Shown piece by piece: positions 19,777 through 30,549 of a stretch of DNA of 64,000 nt (positions within the stretch are counted from its first letter, which is position 1; each line of letters starts with the position of its first letter). The stretch covers positions 248,001 to 312,000 of the forward strand of contig MU404065.1 of the NCBI GenBank assembly GCA_022695795.1, written 5' to 3'. A program made the translations under genes and the position numbers. The notes under the pieces are model-generated. The model had not been told where the DNA came from and did not search any database. It saw only the letters and a list, made by a program, of their open reading frames with translations. The stretch comes from Biscogniauxia marginata (lineage: Eukaryota; Ascomycota; Sordariomycetes; Xylariales; Xylariaceae).

Positions 19777-21045
19777 TCACGGAGTCAGCCGGATCTTGCG
19801 TTTGAGATCGTCCTTCTTCCGTTCTTTCTTTTCCTCGTCGGAGCTAATTCCTAGGCCCAGCCTCGCCTTGGACAAGATATTCCTGACCTTCGGGACCGGC
19901 GACGCCCTGGCGAGAACATCGATTGGGCGCGCCTCCTGTGCCACGGCAGAAGGAGTAGATTTGGCTGGTTCCGTCCTGCGCAGAGAGCCGGTCCGATGAG
20001 GTATCCGTAAACTACCAAAGCTGGATACCCGGTGCGGCTTCTTCAGCGTACCCGGGCTGTCGTTTTCCGGGGCGCTTATCTGTGGAGGTCCGGGGCCGGC
20101 TCGGGGTGGGAAGGGTGTCTTCACGGGGGTCTTTGGTAGAGACTGCTTGCCGAGCCTGAGCGGTGGAGGTATCATCCGCGAAGGACTGCCCGTGGGTTGG
20201 GATCGGTTCGAGAAACTAGCAATCTTGGCCCCAGCGAAAGAAACTTGAGGGCGACTGGCTGCTGATGAAGTTGTAGACTTGCCACCACCAGGGTGACTGT
20301 TACCCTCAGCCAGCGCGATTGTGCGTTCTGGGGGTTGGATGCCCGATACAGCGTTGAACGGGAACGGACTGCTAATATCGAGTGCCGGCTCCCCAAATCC
20401 TCGAGCACTATGAGGGCTACCCGGGTCACTAAACCGAGAGTTGATCTTCTGGAACTGGTGGTGGTGTAACTCTGATAGATCGGTCATTCGAGGGCTTCTC
20501 CCAAACTCCGAGTGTCGCCGGTCCGCTTGGCCCACGTTCAACGTCTGGCCTAGCTCCGAGGCTGCTTCGGACAAAGGAGACACGGTCTGGGCCGGCCCCC
20601 AGGTTTTTCCTGTACCAGGAGGCGTGACTGGACTAATTCCGGCTTCATCGTGCTCTCTGGGATTGTACAGGTCGGGATGATCAGGTTTCCTCAATTGTGA
20701 GGATGCTACTGCCTGCTGTGTGTGTAATCGAGGAGGACGTGTGGTTGGCTGTGAACGAATCAATTTAAACACCGCTTCATCAAATGGGCCAGAGCAACTG
20801 GTATCCGTTAAATCGGCATGATGTTGGCTGTTTATAACTTGGTATCTTGGTGTAGGTTGGCGTCGAATGCCGTCCTCCAAATCGTATATAGATGAAGAGC
20901 TAGATTTGGGGCGAGGCGGGTTAGGCAGAGCTCTGGTGGCATAGTATCGCTGATACTTCGCTGGCTCCCAACCTATCGTTTTTTGGGTATCCTCCGGCTT
21001 ATTGCTTCCGTCGCGATGTCCCGTCATCTTCTGTGGGGATGCCAT
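19777..21045 (-). CDS. Disordered Ser/Pro-rich protein, function unknown
   Basis: Intronless, 422 aa, starting MASPQKMTGHRDGSNKPED. The composition is rich in Ser, Pro, Arg and Gly throughout, with no membrane segment or signal peptide. Several proline-directed SP/TP sites (SPVTPPGTGK, KTPVKTPFPP) are seen. The C-terminal 40 residues are strongly charged and basic (EEKKERKKDDLKRKIRL) and may form a helix or a nuclear targeting signal. The even, long reading frame with fungal codon use supports a real gene. I do not recognise the family. A regulatory or scaffold protein phosphorylated by proline-directed kinases would fit, but this is inference only. Confidence 0.8.
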   Translation of the reverse strand: MASPQKMTGHRDGSNKPEDTQKTIGWEPAKYQRYYATRALPNPPRPKSSSSSIYDLEDGIRRQPTPRYQVINSQHHADLTDTSCSGPFDEAVFKLIRSQPTTRPPRLHTQQAVASSQLRKPDHPDLYNPREHDEAGISPVTPPGTGKTWGPAQTVSPLSEAASELGQTLNVGQADRRHSEFGRSPRMTDLSELHHHQFQKINSRFSDPGSPHSARGFGEPALDISSPFPFNAVSGIQPPERTIALAEGNSHPGGGKSTTSSAASRPQVSFAGAKIASFSNRSQPTGSPSRMIPPPLRLGKQSLPKTPVKTPFPPRAGPGPPQISAPENDSPGTLKKPHRVSSFGSLRIPHRTGSLRRTEPAKSTPSAVAQEARPIDVLARASPVPKVRNILSKARLGLGISSDEEKKERKKDDLKRKIRLTP

Positions 21046-23069
21046 CTTGATAATGCGGATAGATGGGGCCGATTGGGACAGCCCAAAAGCTCACTTATCA
21101 GGTCATGTTTCAATGATCTCATGCTCAAGGCTTGCTTTTCTGATGCGAGAGATAGACAAAGAAACTGAGGTCGAGCCTAGATGCCTGTTTTGCTTTCATG
21201 CCTAAAACAACACATGACGACTGGATTCTTTGTCGAAAACCACCAACAAAGCGAGTTAATCAACGGCTTTCCTCAACTATGTAGGCACACATACGAGCCT
21301 AAACTGGACTATTAGTACGTAAAGCGGGGAATTCATATTATATTCTCAACCATGTCAACATGTAGAAGTTATGTTAGCATAACAGACATGCTCTTGTATA
21401 TTGCTCAGTTGAGTTGGCACTTGGTGTAGTTTAAGTGCCTTACCTAGGATATGTATCCACCAGATTCACGTTTAACAGTACTTCCAATTCTCGGAACTCG
21501 GTAACGATTTGTTATGTAATTGTCAATTCAATCAAGAATCTCTCTGTAACATAATGCTTACCTAGGTAGTCTAAGAGGTGTACATTTCTCTTTTAATCGG
21601 TGCTTGTATACCAGGTAGGTGGAGTTTAATTCAAAATCTCTAGTGGAAGGTTAGGCGTAGCCCGTACGGCTTACATTTATTAGTTTTGAACAACAATAGC
21701 GACTTATCATGGGAGCGCGATACGATGGAAAGCCGATGGATATGAAAGGTCGTAACACCATGCAATGCAGGGAGGAAAAGGTGACAAGGGTAGGCAGGAA
21801 CGCAACCCCGTCGCTCTCAGGTGATCCAATCCCATGCATCCCTGTAGGTAGTTCCGTAAAAGTTCCTGTGACGTGGTTCGGTGAAACACATGTCATCTGT
21901 CGTTTTTGAACGGTGACTGGCTCGGCCCTGTTCGCGACAGATCGTACGTCGCGTGTTTAAGAGACTCAATTAAACAGATTTATCATACATCATACTACAT
22001 AGTGTATAAGATGGTTAGAGTGGATAGCTCCGTGATTGGATAAGTAGCTGGCCAGGGCTGAGATCGCAGATGTTAGAAAAAATCTACAATGTTATGTTAG
22101 ATTCTCTAAGATGTAACTTGGTTTCGCTGTGATGTCATGGCGATTCGGGACTTGTTAAAATGCTTTCTTGGTTGCATATTGTAGAGATCGTGATCTGGTA
22201 CGAGTCATGGGAAAGTCGTATGGGGAATGTGCGCAGAAGAAGCCGTTAGGTGACTCAGCTGAACGTCATAACCTAGTTTCTTGAGATCCCGAGGCCGTGA
22301 GCAACAGAAAATCAATCGGCCGGATCATAGCGTACCACTCCGGCACCTCTACACCCTGATAGTAGGTGCGCTCATGTTATGTATCCCACGACAGGGTAAT
22401 GAGGTACATGGTTGTTTCTAATATGAAGTGCAACTGACTATCGTCACCAGGGAAAAATAGAAAGAGAGAGAGAGAGAGAGAAAGAAGGGAATTAGAGGAA
22501 AGAGAAGGAGAAAGGCAAGTTGATATTTGATTGTACCTCTCATTAAATGAATTGAAAGTTGCGAGGTCAGATGCATACATGTGTAAGTGGTTTACTATGT
22601 AGGTATACCTAGGCCGGGTAGTTACCTACTTATAGAAATTAAGTGGGTACCTCATCAACTCAGCTTCAAGTCGCATCTGCGGTACTCAGCCGGGCAGCCG
22701 GGATGAGTGGAGCTTCCTATTTAAACGCTCCACTAGAAAAAGTCTTAGCTAGCGTCTGTAGTTCTTATGTAGGCAGCCCAGATCGCTCCAGGCACCTCTC
22801 AGCCTGTCTCCTTCCTCTACCTGTACCCGAGCTCGAGCCTCGACCAACTCGAAAAAAAGACAAGCCCGCCGATACGATACACCAGCCGATATTCACCTAA
22901 CTAAAAAAAAACCACACTCCCCAGCTTTGCTAGGCTTCTTTTCCCACCGTCGAATCCTCCACTCCGAGCCACCCCGGTTGTGTCATCCTCTCGCACTAGG
23001 CATCATTGTGTTATACCGAAGACACAGACACAGTCACTTATACAAGACCCAGGCATCCTAGAAGCTATC
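21046..23069. promoter_or_regulatory. Two-kilobase divergent promoter region upstream of the CHK2-like kinase
   Basis: Lies between two divergent start codons. It is AT-rich to about 22640, with a GA run at 22463-22480 and TAGGTATACCTAGG-type tracts at 22598-22640. The last 400 bp are CT-rich, as in a leader. Short ATG frames at 21709 and 22643 have no domain features and are not called. Confidence 0.45.
22463..22480. repeat. (GA)n microsatellite
   Basis: Short GA dinucleotide run in the intergenic region upstream of the CHK2-like kinase. Confidence 0.8.
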
Positions 23070-25332
23070 ATGGCTCCACGCGAGAAAAGCCAATTGAAGC
23101 GCCCTCGAGTATGCTACCGGTCTTGATTCGTCGCTCCAACACACACTTTCTAACCCAGATTCCATAGGACTCTCTCGACAACGACCAGTCCAAGAAAGTG
23201 CGTAGATCGGAGCGCTTGTCCCAGAAGCCGGACCAAGCTGCCGATCAGGTCAAGACACCAGTAACCACCAATAAACAGAAGCTTCCCTCGCCAGTCACAC
23301 ACGCAACCGACGACAGCGAAATATATAAAGAAGCAACAGCCGAGCCCCCCGATGGCCGCCCCAGCCAGGTCACCCACCGCACCCCCGACGAGACCTTCTC
23401 CCAGAGTCAGCCGTTCTCCTCCCCGCCCCAAGACACACAGGCTTTCCCGACCTCCCAGCTGGTCGACGCCAATGCCGCCTTATCCGACGAGGTCGAAGAT
23501 GAAGTTAAGGAGGGCGTCTGGGGATATCTATTCCCGCTTGACACGAGGCATGGCGGGAGATGTGTCGTCTTGAAGAAGAGAGCTACCTGTCCAATGTCCG
23601 ACGATATCGCCGGTACTATGGCCGCCGGGCCTAACGGCAATACCGCCCTCGAGCAGGAAGAGACGTACGAGAAATCTAAGGTTAAGGGCATACCATCTGG
23701 AGGCTACCTGATAGGACGACACCCTGAATGTGGTGAGTAACCTTCTCCAATGGCATTGAAGTACATTGTCCTAACCTGGATCAGATATCATCATCAACGA
23801 TCCAATAGTGTCGAACCGCCATTGCTTAATATTCACGGAGAATAAGGGTGCTGATACCGTAGCAATCCTAGAGGACCTGTCGAGCAATGGTACCTTTGTG
23901 AACGAAGCTATCGTCGGTCGAAACCAGCGCCGCGAGCTGCAAGAACAGGACGAGATCGCCGTCATGGACAAGGCCCGATTCATCTTTCGTTACCCCCGTA
24001 GCCGGTCTTCCAGCGCTTTCCTACAACAGTATACATTGCTCGAGCGCTTGGGTAAGGGCCATTTCGCCGAGGTCTTCCTGTGTGTAGAGAAGTCTACTGG
24101 TCAGAAATATGCTGTCAAAATCTTCACGAAGCATCCTGGCATGGAGGAGCGATCGAAAACAGACGGTCTACAACAAGAGATTGCGGTGCTGATGGGCGTC
24201 AGCCACCCGAATGTTCTTTGCCTCAAAGACACCTTCAACGAGAAGAACGCTGTGTACTTAGTATTAGAACTTGCGCCTGAGGGCGAATTGTTCAACCATA
24301 TCGTCATGAAGCAGAAGCTGTCGGAGGACGAGACAAGAAAACTTTTCACTCAACTATTCCAAGGCGTCAAGTACCTGGTATGTATTAACCCCCCCCGAGA
24401 TCATTCTGTATCCCTGGGATACATGGCTAACGATAATAGCATGATCGAAACATTGTCCATCGAGATATTAAGCCAGAGAATATTTTGCTTGTTGACAAAG
24501 ACATCCATGTCAAACTTGCCGACTTTGGTCTGGCTAAAATCATCGGCGAGGAGTCCTTCACTACCACCCTATGTGGTACACCGAGCTACGTTGCCCCAGA
24601 AATCTTGGCAGAAGGCCGCCATAGAAAATATACCAAGGCCGTGGATATCTGGTCGCTTGGTGTTGTACTCTACATCTGCCTGTGTGGATTTCCTCCTTTC
24701 TCAGATGAGCTCTGCACCCGCGAATTCCCTTTCACTTTATCACAACAGATCAAGAGTGGTCGGTTTGATTACCCCTCGCCTTATTGGGACTCTGTGGGGG
24801 ATCCAGCACGTAAGTTATTCCCCTCCAATTCGAAAGAGTGCTTGTGGAGAACTGATACTCTATAGTGGATCTGATTGACTCTATGCTGGTGGTCGAACCA
24901 GAGAAGCGTTTCACTGTCGACCAGTGTCTTGCACACCCGTGGATCGCCCAAAAGACACCAGGCGTGGCTGATAGCACGGACGGTCTGGTAGCTGGAGTCG
25001 GCGGTCTTGAGATGCATCGACGAGGCGCTGTCCGCGAGCGTACCCTCCTCAGCTCCATCAATTCGGTACAGGTCACACGCAAGATACCCCTGAACCCCGA
25101 TTCCAAGGGTCCCTTGAAAGTGTACTCCAAGAACCCGACCGCAGGTCAAAAGAGCGCAGCCCCGGCGGAGACACGACCGGCGGACCAACGCGACGCCAGG
25201 GAATTCATGGAGATGGGTGGGAAAGGTGACCAGCAACTCTTTGGTGACGACTCGTCGAGCTTCTACTCGAAAACCGAATCTATTGCTGCGAAGGGCGCGG
25301 GAAAGGGGAAGGCAAAGGCTAACGGGAAATGA
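23070..25332 (+). CDS. prd-4: FHA-domain checkpoint kinase, CHK2/PRD-4 type
   Basis: DNA-damage checkpoint Ser/Thr kinase. In Neurospora the CHK2 orthologue PRD-4 also resets the circadian clock. Five exons (23070-23108, 23168-23732, 23785-24377, 24440-24809, 24866-25332) give 677 aa. A disordered N-terminus leads to one FHA domain, with IGRHPECGDII, SNRHC and LSSNGTFVN, at roughly 115-265. The kinase domain follows at about 284-555. It has the glycine loop LGKGHFAEV, the Lys of YAVKIF, HRDIKPEN (catalytic loop), DFGLAK, GTPSYVAPE and DIWSLGVVLY, all intact. After the kinase comes a basic, disordered tail of about 120 residues. One FHA domain rather than two separates it from yeast Rad53. Every intron preserves phase and ends in AG. 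Confidence 0.95.
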
Positions 25333-26916
25333 GAGGGGGATGTGAAAGGGAATGGGAATGGGAATGGAATTAGTATGTTGCGATGATGTGTGTGTGATGT
25401 GTTTGCGGTTTGAATCCCTCCTCCCCCTTTTTTATCGGCGGCTTATCGGAGGGGTGGAAAATCAAATATGAAGAAATATTGCATGGCGTTCTCTCTTTCT
25501 CGTCTAGTATTTACGATGCGAGCATATCACGGGGGCAGGTTTTCCTAAGTTGGTAGTTAGTTACAAGCGAGAAGAAGAGACGGGGCGGGAACTTCCTACC
25601 TACCCAACCTAGGATGGTTTGAACGGATCACTACCTGTTTATTACAATGTGGCTGCTAGAGCTATCGGCGACCTATTAGATATAGAGGGCTGAAGGGGGA
25701 AGGGGGAGGAGAAAGGGAAGAGGGGAAAGAGGCCGGACAAACAAGGAGGATTTAGCTGTGGCCTCTTAGGGGGTTGGAGATATCTAGGTATTCTTGCCTC
25801 CTTGCTTGGCTATCTTAGCTTAACGTTGTTGATTTTGGGGTTCTTTTTTTTTATTAGCTATCTAGATATATTCTCCTCCCACGCATTTTTCTACGTCCCG
25901 GGAGCGCATGTGCTGCCTTTTTACGTGTATATACTTTAGTAGTTTTCTGGAGGGTAGCTCGGATGGAACGCATTGTTGAGAAAGGAAGAGTTGTGTTTTA
26001 CGTCTTACGTATGTATGTATATATATGGTATCTAATGTGTTAAAAGTATCTCGAGACTAAAGATTGACATAACTATTTCTTACGTGACTATAGAATATAT
26101 TAAATATATTTTACGAATATATATCACAAAAACCTCTATAGGCATTAGAATGTTGTTCGTCTAGGCAAGTAGGCATTATGAGGGTGTTACTAGCACGTAG
26201 GTGCATCATACGAAGCATTGAAAGACTTCATATTATTTCGTGCTACCCCCCCCCCCCAAAAAAAAAGGAAATCTTCGTCACCCACTGCATTATACACAAT
26301 TAATATTATGAGCCTATTCCATACATGCATGCATTCATTCGTGCCCAATGACTGCCTCTTTCCTCGCCTTCACCACAACATTTACTAAGACGTTTCTCGA
26401 AGGGTTCTGTTCTGGGTTACTTTCCCACATGTTGGAAAGATGCCCCCTCGATAATGACCTACACGGGATAGTCCGCGTTAATGTGATATTGAAAGTCCTG
26501 ACCAAGTGCTCCTATAACGCCATACACGAAAGAAAGATGCGTGCTATCACACACGAAACCCCATATGCCCTCTACCTTGGCCCAAGTGCTTAACGTAATA
26601 GTTCCAACCTTCGTGATATATATACGTGTTCATCAGTTCGTGCGGCGAGCATCGTCATCGAGTCAATCGTACAGCTAGGCGAACGGGGAATGATGTTCCT
26701 CAGTGAACAGGGAATCGGGAGGCAAAAAGGCGTCGAGAAATCCAAGCGGGGTGTTAAGGAGAACGAACGATCCGGTCGCCGTTGCTATCGTTCGGAAGTG
26801 GAAGTGGACGAGGAGGAATTCGAGCCTGTATTACTTGGCTTCCGCTGATTATGCCGGTTTGATCGTGACGGCGAGGATTTCGGAGACGAAAGTGAAGCGT
26901 TCGACTTCCGCCGTTT
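25333..26916. other. Convergent 3' spacer
   Basis: Between the stops of the CHK2-like kinase and the ArfGAP gene. AT-rich with purine runs (25690-25740), C and A homopolymers (26246-26270) and TAGGTA tracts. The 81-codon ATG frame at 26348 lacks any family signal and is not called. Confidence 0.5.
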
Positions 26917-29900
26917 CTATCGTTCGGGAATCGGCGACTTGGCCAGGCGTCCGCCGGCACTGATACGCTTCTGGAGTCGCGCGTCCTTATCGCGCTGAAT
27001 CCTCTCACTTGGACTAGGACTGAGTGTTTGCGGCATCGACGAGCCCGAAGCTTCGATAGCGGCATTCCGGCCACGCTTCTGGTCGATGTACAACTGAGCA
27101 CTGTGACTCAAAGGGAACGCAGGTGGGGTTGCAGGTATTTCGGCACCATTCTGTATCAGCATCTCTGCTAGCGGAAAAGGGACGACACGAGCTTCAGGCT
27201 CCGACCGTGAGACTGGAGTCATGTTGGGCGATGGTGGAGCAGGATCTGCTGCCGCGAGCGCTAGATAAACCGCATGTGTGCCACGGGACTTATCAAGGAC
27301 ATTAGGGTTGGCCTTGAGAGCCAAAGCGTAGATTACTTGTTGTATCTCATTGCGTTTTATTGCCGCGAGAAGCGTATCGTCAGGAGTCGGATATCGTGAT
27401 AGAGTCGCCGATATAGGCTCCACAAAGGCTCTATCTACGTATTTGGCCGTGATAAATTTGAGGCGTTGCTCCCGTGTAGCCTGAGGACTGGGTTTTAGAT
27501 TTGGATCAAGTTTGGCCTCCCAGACCATGTTGGATACCCTATTCCCAACGAGGAGCAACAACTCGATAATATCGGGAGTGAAAGACGTAATGTCTAGCGT
27601 CAGAGAACGTATCTTGCTGATATGGGTCCCTAGGGATCGATGAATGCCGCTGCACTCAATGCATACGATTATGGCGAGGTTGATAGAAACCCATTCAACT
27701 TTAGAGCCGCCGCCACAGTCGGCACACCAGCAGTTGCCCTGATCACTGTCGCGAAGCGTCTGCAGAAGCTTGTCTGGACTTTCGTCGTAGCTATTGCTGG
27801 GTGTTCGTGAAGTGCCAGGCCGTGCCCCGACTGTTGTACGGCGGGAGGGAGGGGCGGAATTTGCGGACACATAACCTCCCGACGAGCCATGGTTTACAGA
27901 GCTACTCTTGCCGGTCAGGATGGATCCGATATCCCGCTTAAGGCTGGTGGTGGTGGGGCCGCCAGTAGATGCCGGTTTCTCCTTAAGCCCATGACCTTCC
28001 ACGGCACTTTGAAGGGCATTATTGATCGAGAGGATCCAGCTACTCATGTCCTCGCCAGAGGTAGCCTGATATACCCTCTTATAATGAGGAGTGATGACCT
28101 CGAAGCAGAATCTACGCTCCGCATTGCGCGCTTCGCGTACAGACGCCATACGAAGGTCAATTGGCTCCATGTGTAGGTCGAGCTTCTGCTTCCAGTTGCT
28201 ATACTCTGACAGTTTGCCCTGATCCAACACGACCCAGAACCTATTCACAGTTAGATTCATGATAGCAGGCATTATCTCGGGCTTGAGTGAGAACTTACTT
28301 GTGCCAACCTTGCTTATTCAGCGATAGCGGATCTACATGGGTGCCAGGCCGATTCAGTGCCCAAAGTAGGCCTTCTTTCCTGTGACTCGAGTTCTTCTCC
28401 GCGATGGTGAGCTGAGCTATATCTCTCTCTTCGAGATCACGAATGCCCTTGAACTTGGAACTTTGGGAAGGACTGTTAACGGAAGCATGCCCGAGACTGC
28501 CTGGAGACCTGGATAGTTCGGCTCCTGTCGTTGCCGTCGCTACCGAGTTACCAGTTGGAATCGCCTTCAGCTGGGAACCAGTGCTGTCCGCTCGGCCGAG
28601 CTCGGAATCTGAGGTATACTGAGTGCCATTTGTGCTAATGATGTCTTTATTGCCGTTATTCGCAACAGTGCTGGATGTTGCGGCGACAGTCTCCGGTTCG
28701 TTGTACTGGAGATTGCTCTTCTCCAACACACGCCTCTTCTCCTCCCGTTCACGTCTCTGATACTGGAACTCCTTGTCGGCCTCGTGGACCTCGCTTGATA
28801 AGGCCTCTAGCTGCGGTAGCAAGCCCTCGATCTTTTGAGCGGTGGTCAAAAAGGTTCTTGCTTGCGTATCAGCATACTTCGTCAAGTGGGACAGGACCTC
28901 CTGTTCCTTGCGTCCGCCATGCAGATCTTGCATAAATGAAGAATAATCAAATCGTTTGAGCTCGAAATTACGCCTCTTTGTCTGGTACTTGGTGTCGCTG
29001 TCGGCGAGCTTCTTGGTTTTCACCGAGTCTTGTCGTTGGCCGAGATATCGCGACACGTAAGCATAATAGTCCTTGCTTTCCTCTTCGAAATCGCGTCTCT
29101 TCGACTCAGCCTGTTTGATGTCATAGGTATACAGCTTGCTAATTGGATCGATGATAATTTTCTGCAAGTTAACAGTATTCTGCCTTTCGTACGCGAGTAT
29201 CTCTCGCGCAATCTTGTCAAAGTAATGGTCTATGGCGGGTTGTACGGCATTCGCGTTGGTAGCAGACGCTTCTCGGAGAGCCTCCATGAAGGTCATGTAG
29301 GCCTCATTCGCCTCGATCTGAGCAGTATATGCTTGTTCAGCTTTCTTCAATACCTTTTTCATCTGTGTCCGCATATTGCCTGTTTTCTGCTCTAATGCCT
29401 TGATTGTGGCCCGGAATACGGGGCCGTCGTCACCGACAGTCATGTCCTCGCCCGGTCGGGGACAGGCTATATCGAGCTTAACGGAATCCCTAGTGGTTTG
29501 CGCAGAGACAGGCAAAGGAGCCAATGTGTCATGTTGGAGATTGAGCGGCGAGCTGGGTTCGTCTTGTTCGACAATACGAGATTCCATGGAATGCGTCGAG
29601 GCCACGCGGATCTTGGGGGGTACTGCTAGCTGAAAGACTGGAGTTGGGGAATTGGGAAGACTAGGTATGGAAGTATCTGTCCAAATTAGCCTGGTGTGGA
29701 GGAGGTAAGGAAAATAGACAAGAACTGACTAGCAACCCAGAAGGAGAATGTAGCCAGAGGATGTAGGCAATGGGCCCTCTGGTCATATTCGACGAACTAT
29801 TTTCCATTGTCGGTCAGTATGCGCTCGACATGCCGAGGGCCAGCTGTTACGCACGCTGCAGACATTCTTCCACCCCCCACCCCTATCCTCCGTCATCTTT

Positions 29901-30549
29901 GGAGGTTTCCATTTCCATGACCATTCGAAGCTTACCGAAGGGCTTCCACCTGTCGTGTACTCGCCCACTAGCTCGACGTTTGCGTTCTTGTGCAGGTTCG
30001 GGTCTGCATGGAATTCGCGGGTGACGAGGTTTTCAACCTCCCTGATCGACGATCCATGTACGTAGGTCAGGCCATGGAGATGCGTATCGGCGTTTGTCCC
30101 TTCCTCGTCTTGGCGGAGGATAAAGGTAAAGTTGAATACGAGCTCGTCCTCGTTACTGAGTTTAAGAAGGAAAGTTGGTGTCGGCGAAGGTTCAATATCC
30201 TGAAATAGCGCAGTCAGGTACATGCGATAGTGCTAGGGAGGGCAACCTTGTTGCTGCTTCAAGGACCAACCTGAACAAACTCAACCGGACCGGCATCACC
30301 CGAAATTCTCGTGGCCGTGACTCGAGTGGCTGGGAATGAATTAGGAGTGACGATGATCGAGTTGCGCTTCCGAGGCGAGGTAATGGTCAGAGAGGAAATG
30401 GATACTACGAGAAGTCAGCTTCGGTTGAGATTGGCAGCGCAGGCGCATGTGCAGGCGCAGGCGCATTTCAAGGAGGCGAACGAACGTCGGTTTTGGTCTC
30501 TCAAGTAAATGGCAGCCCCATCGTCGGGACGGCTACTAACAATGCCCAT
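26917..30549 (-). CDS. BAR-PH-ArfGAP-ankyrin protein (ACAP/centaurin type)
   Basis: GTPase-activating protein for Arf GTPases, controlling vesicle coats and endosomal traffic at membranes. Six exons (30549-30486, 30404-30271, 30199-29855, 29796-29730, 29676-28299, 28240-26917) give 1103 aa. The start reads MGIVSSRP, a potential N-myristoylation site (Gly2, Ser6). A fungus-specific beta-rich region occupies about 20-230. A coiled BAR-like region follows at about 290-510, then a PH domain split by intron 5 (LNKQGWHK / FWVVLDQGKLSEY) at about 650-760. The ArfGAP zinc finger has CADC and CIEC with the SGIHRSLGTHISKIRSL block that contains the arginine finger. Ankyrin-like repeats (ALKANPNVLDKSRGTHAVYLAL) close the protein. 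The GGTAAGC at 29939 looks like a donor but is coding: the VSFEWSWKWKPPK block reads on. Confidence 0.9.

Noticed and set aside
26754..26940. Two copies of a CCGAACGATAG-like string after the ArfGAP stop
   Set aside because: One copy overlaps the stop codon and the second is in the 3' UTR. Probably a small local duplication without evident function.
29930..29945. GTAAGC as an intron donor in the ArfGAP gene
   Set aside because: Reading through keeps the conserved Trp-rich block, and a donor at 29854 gives a better joined protein.
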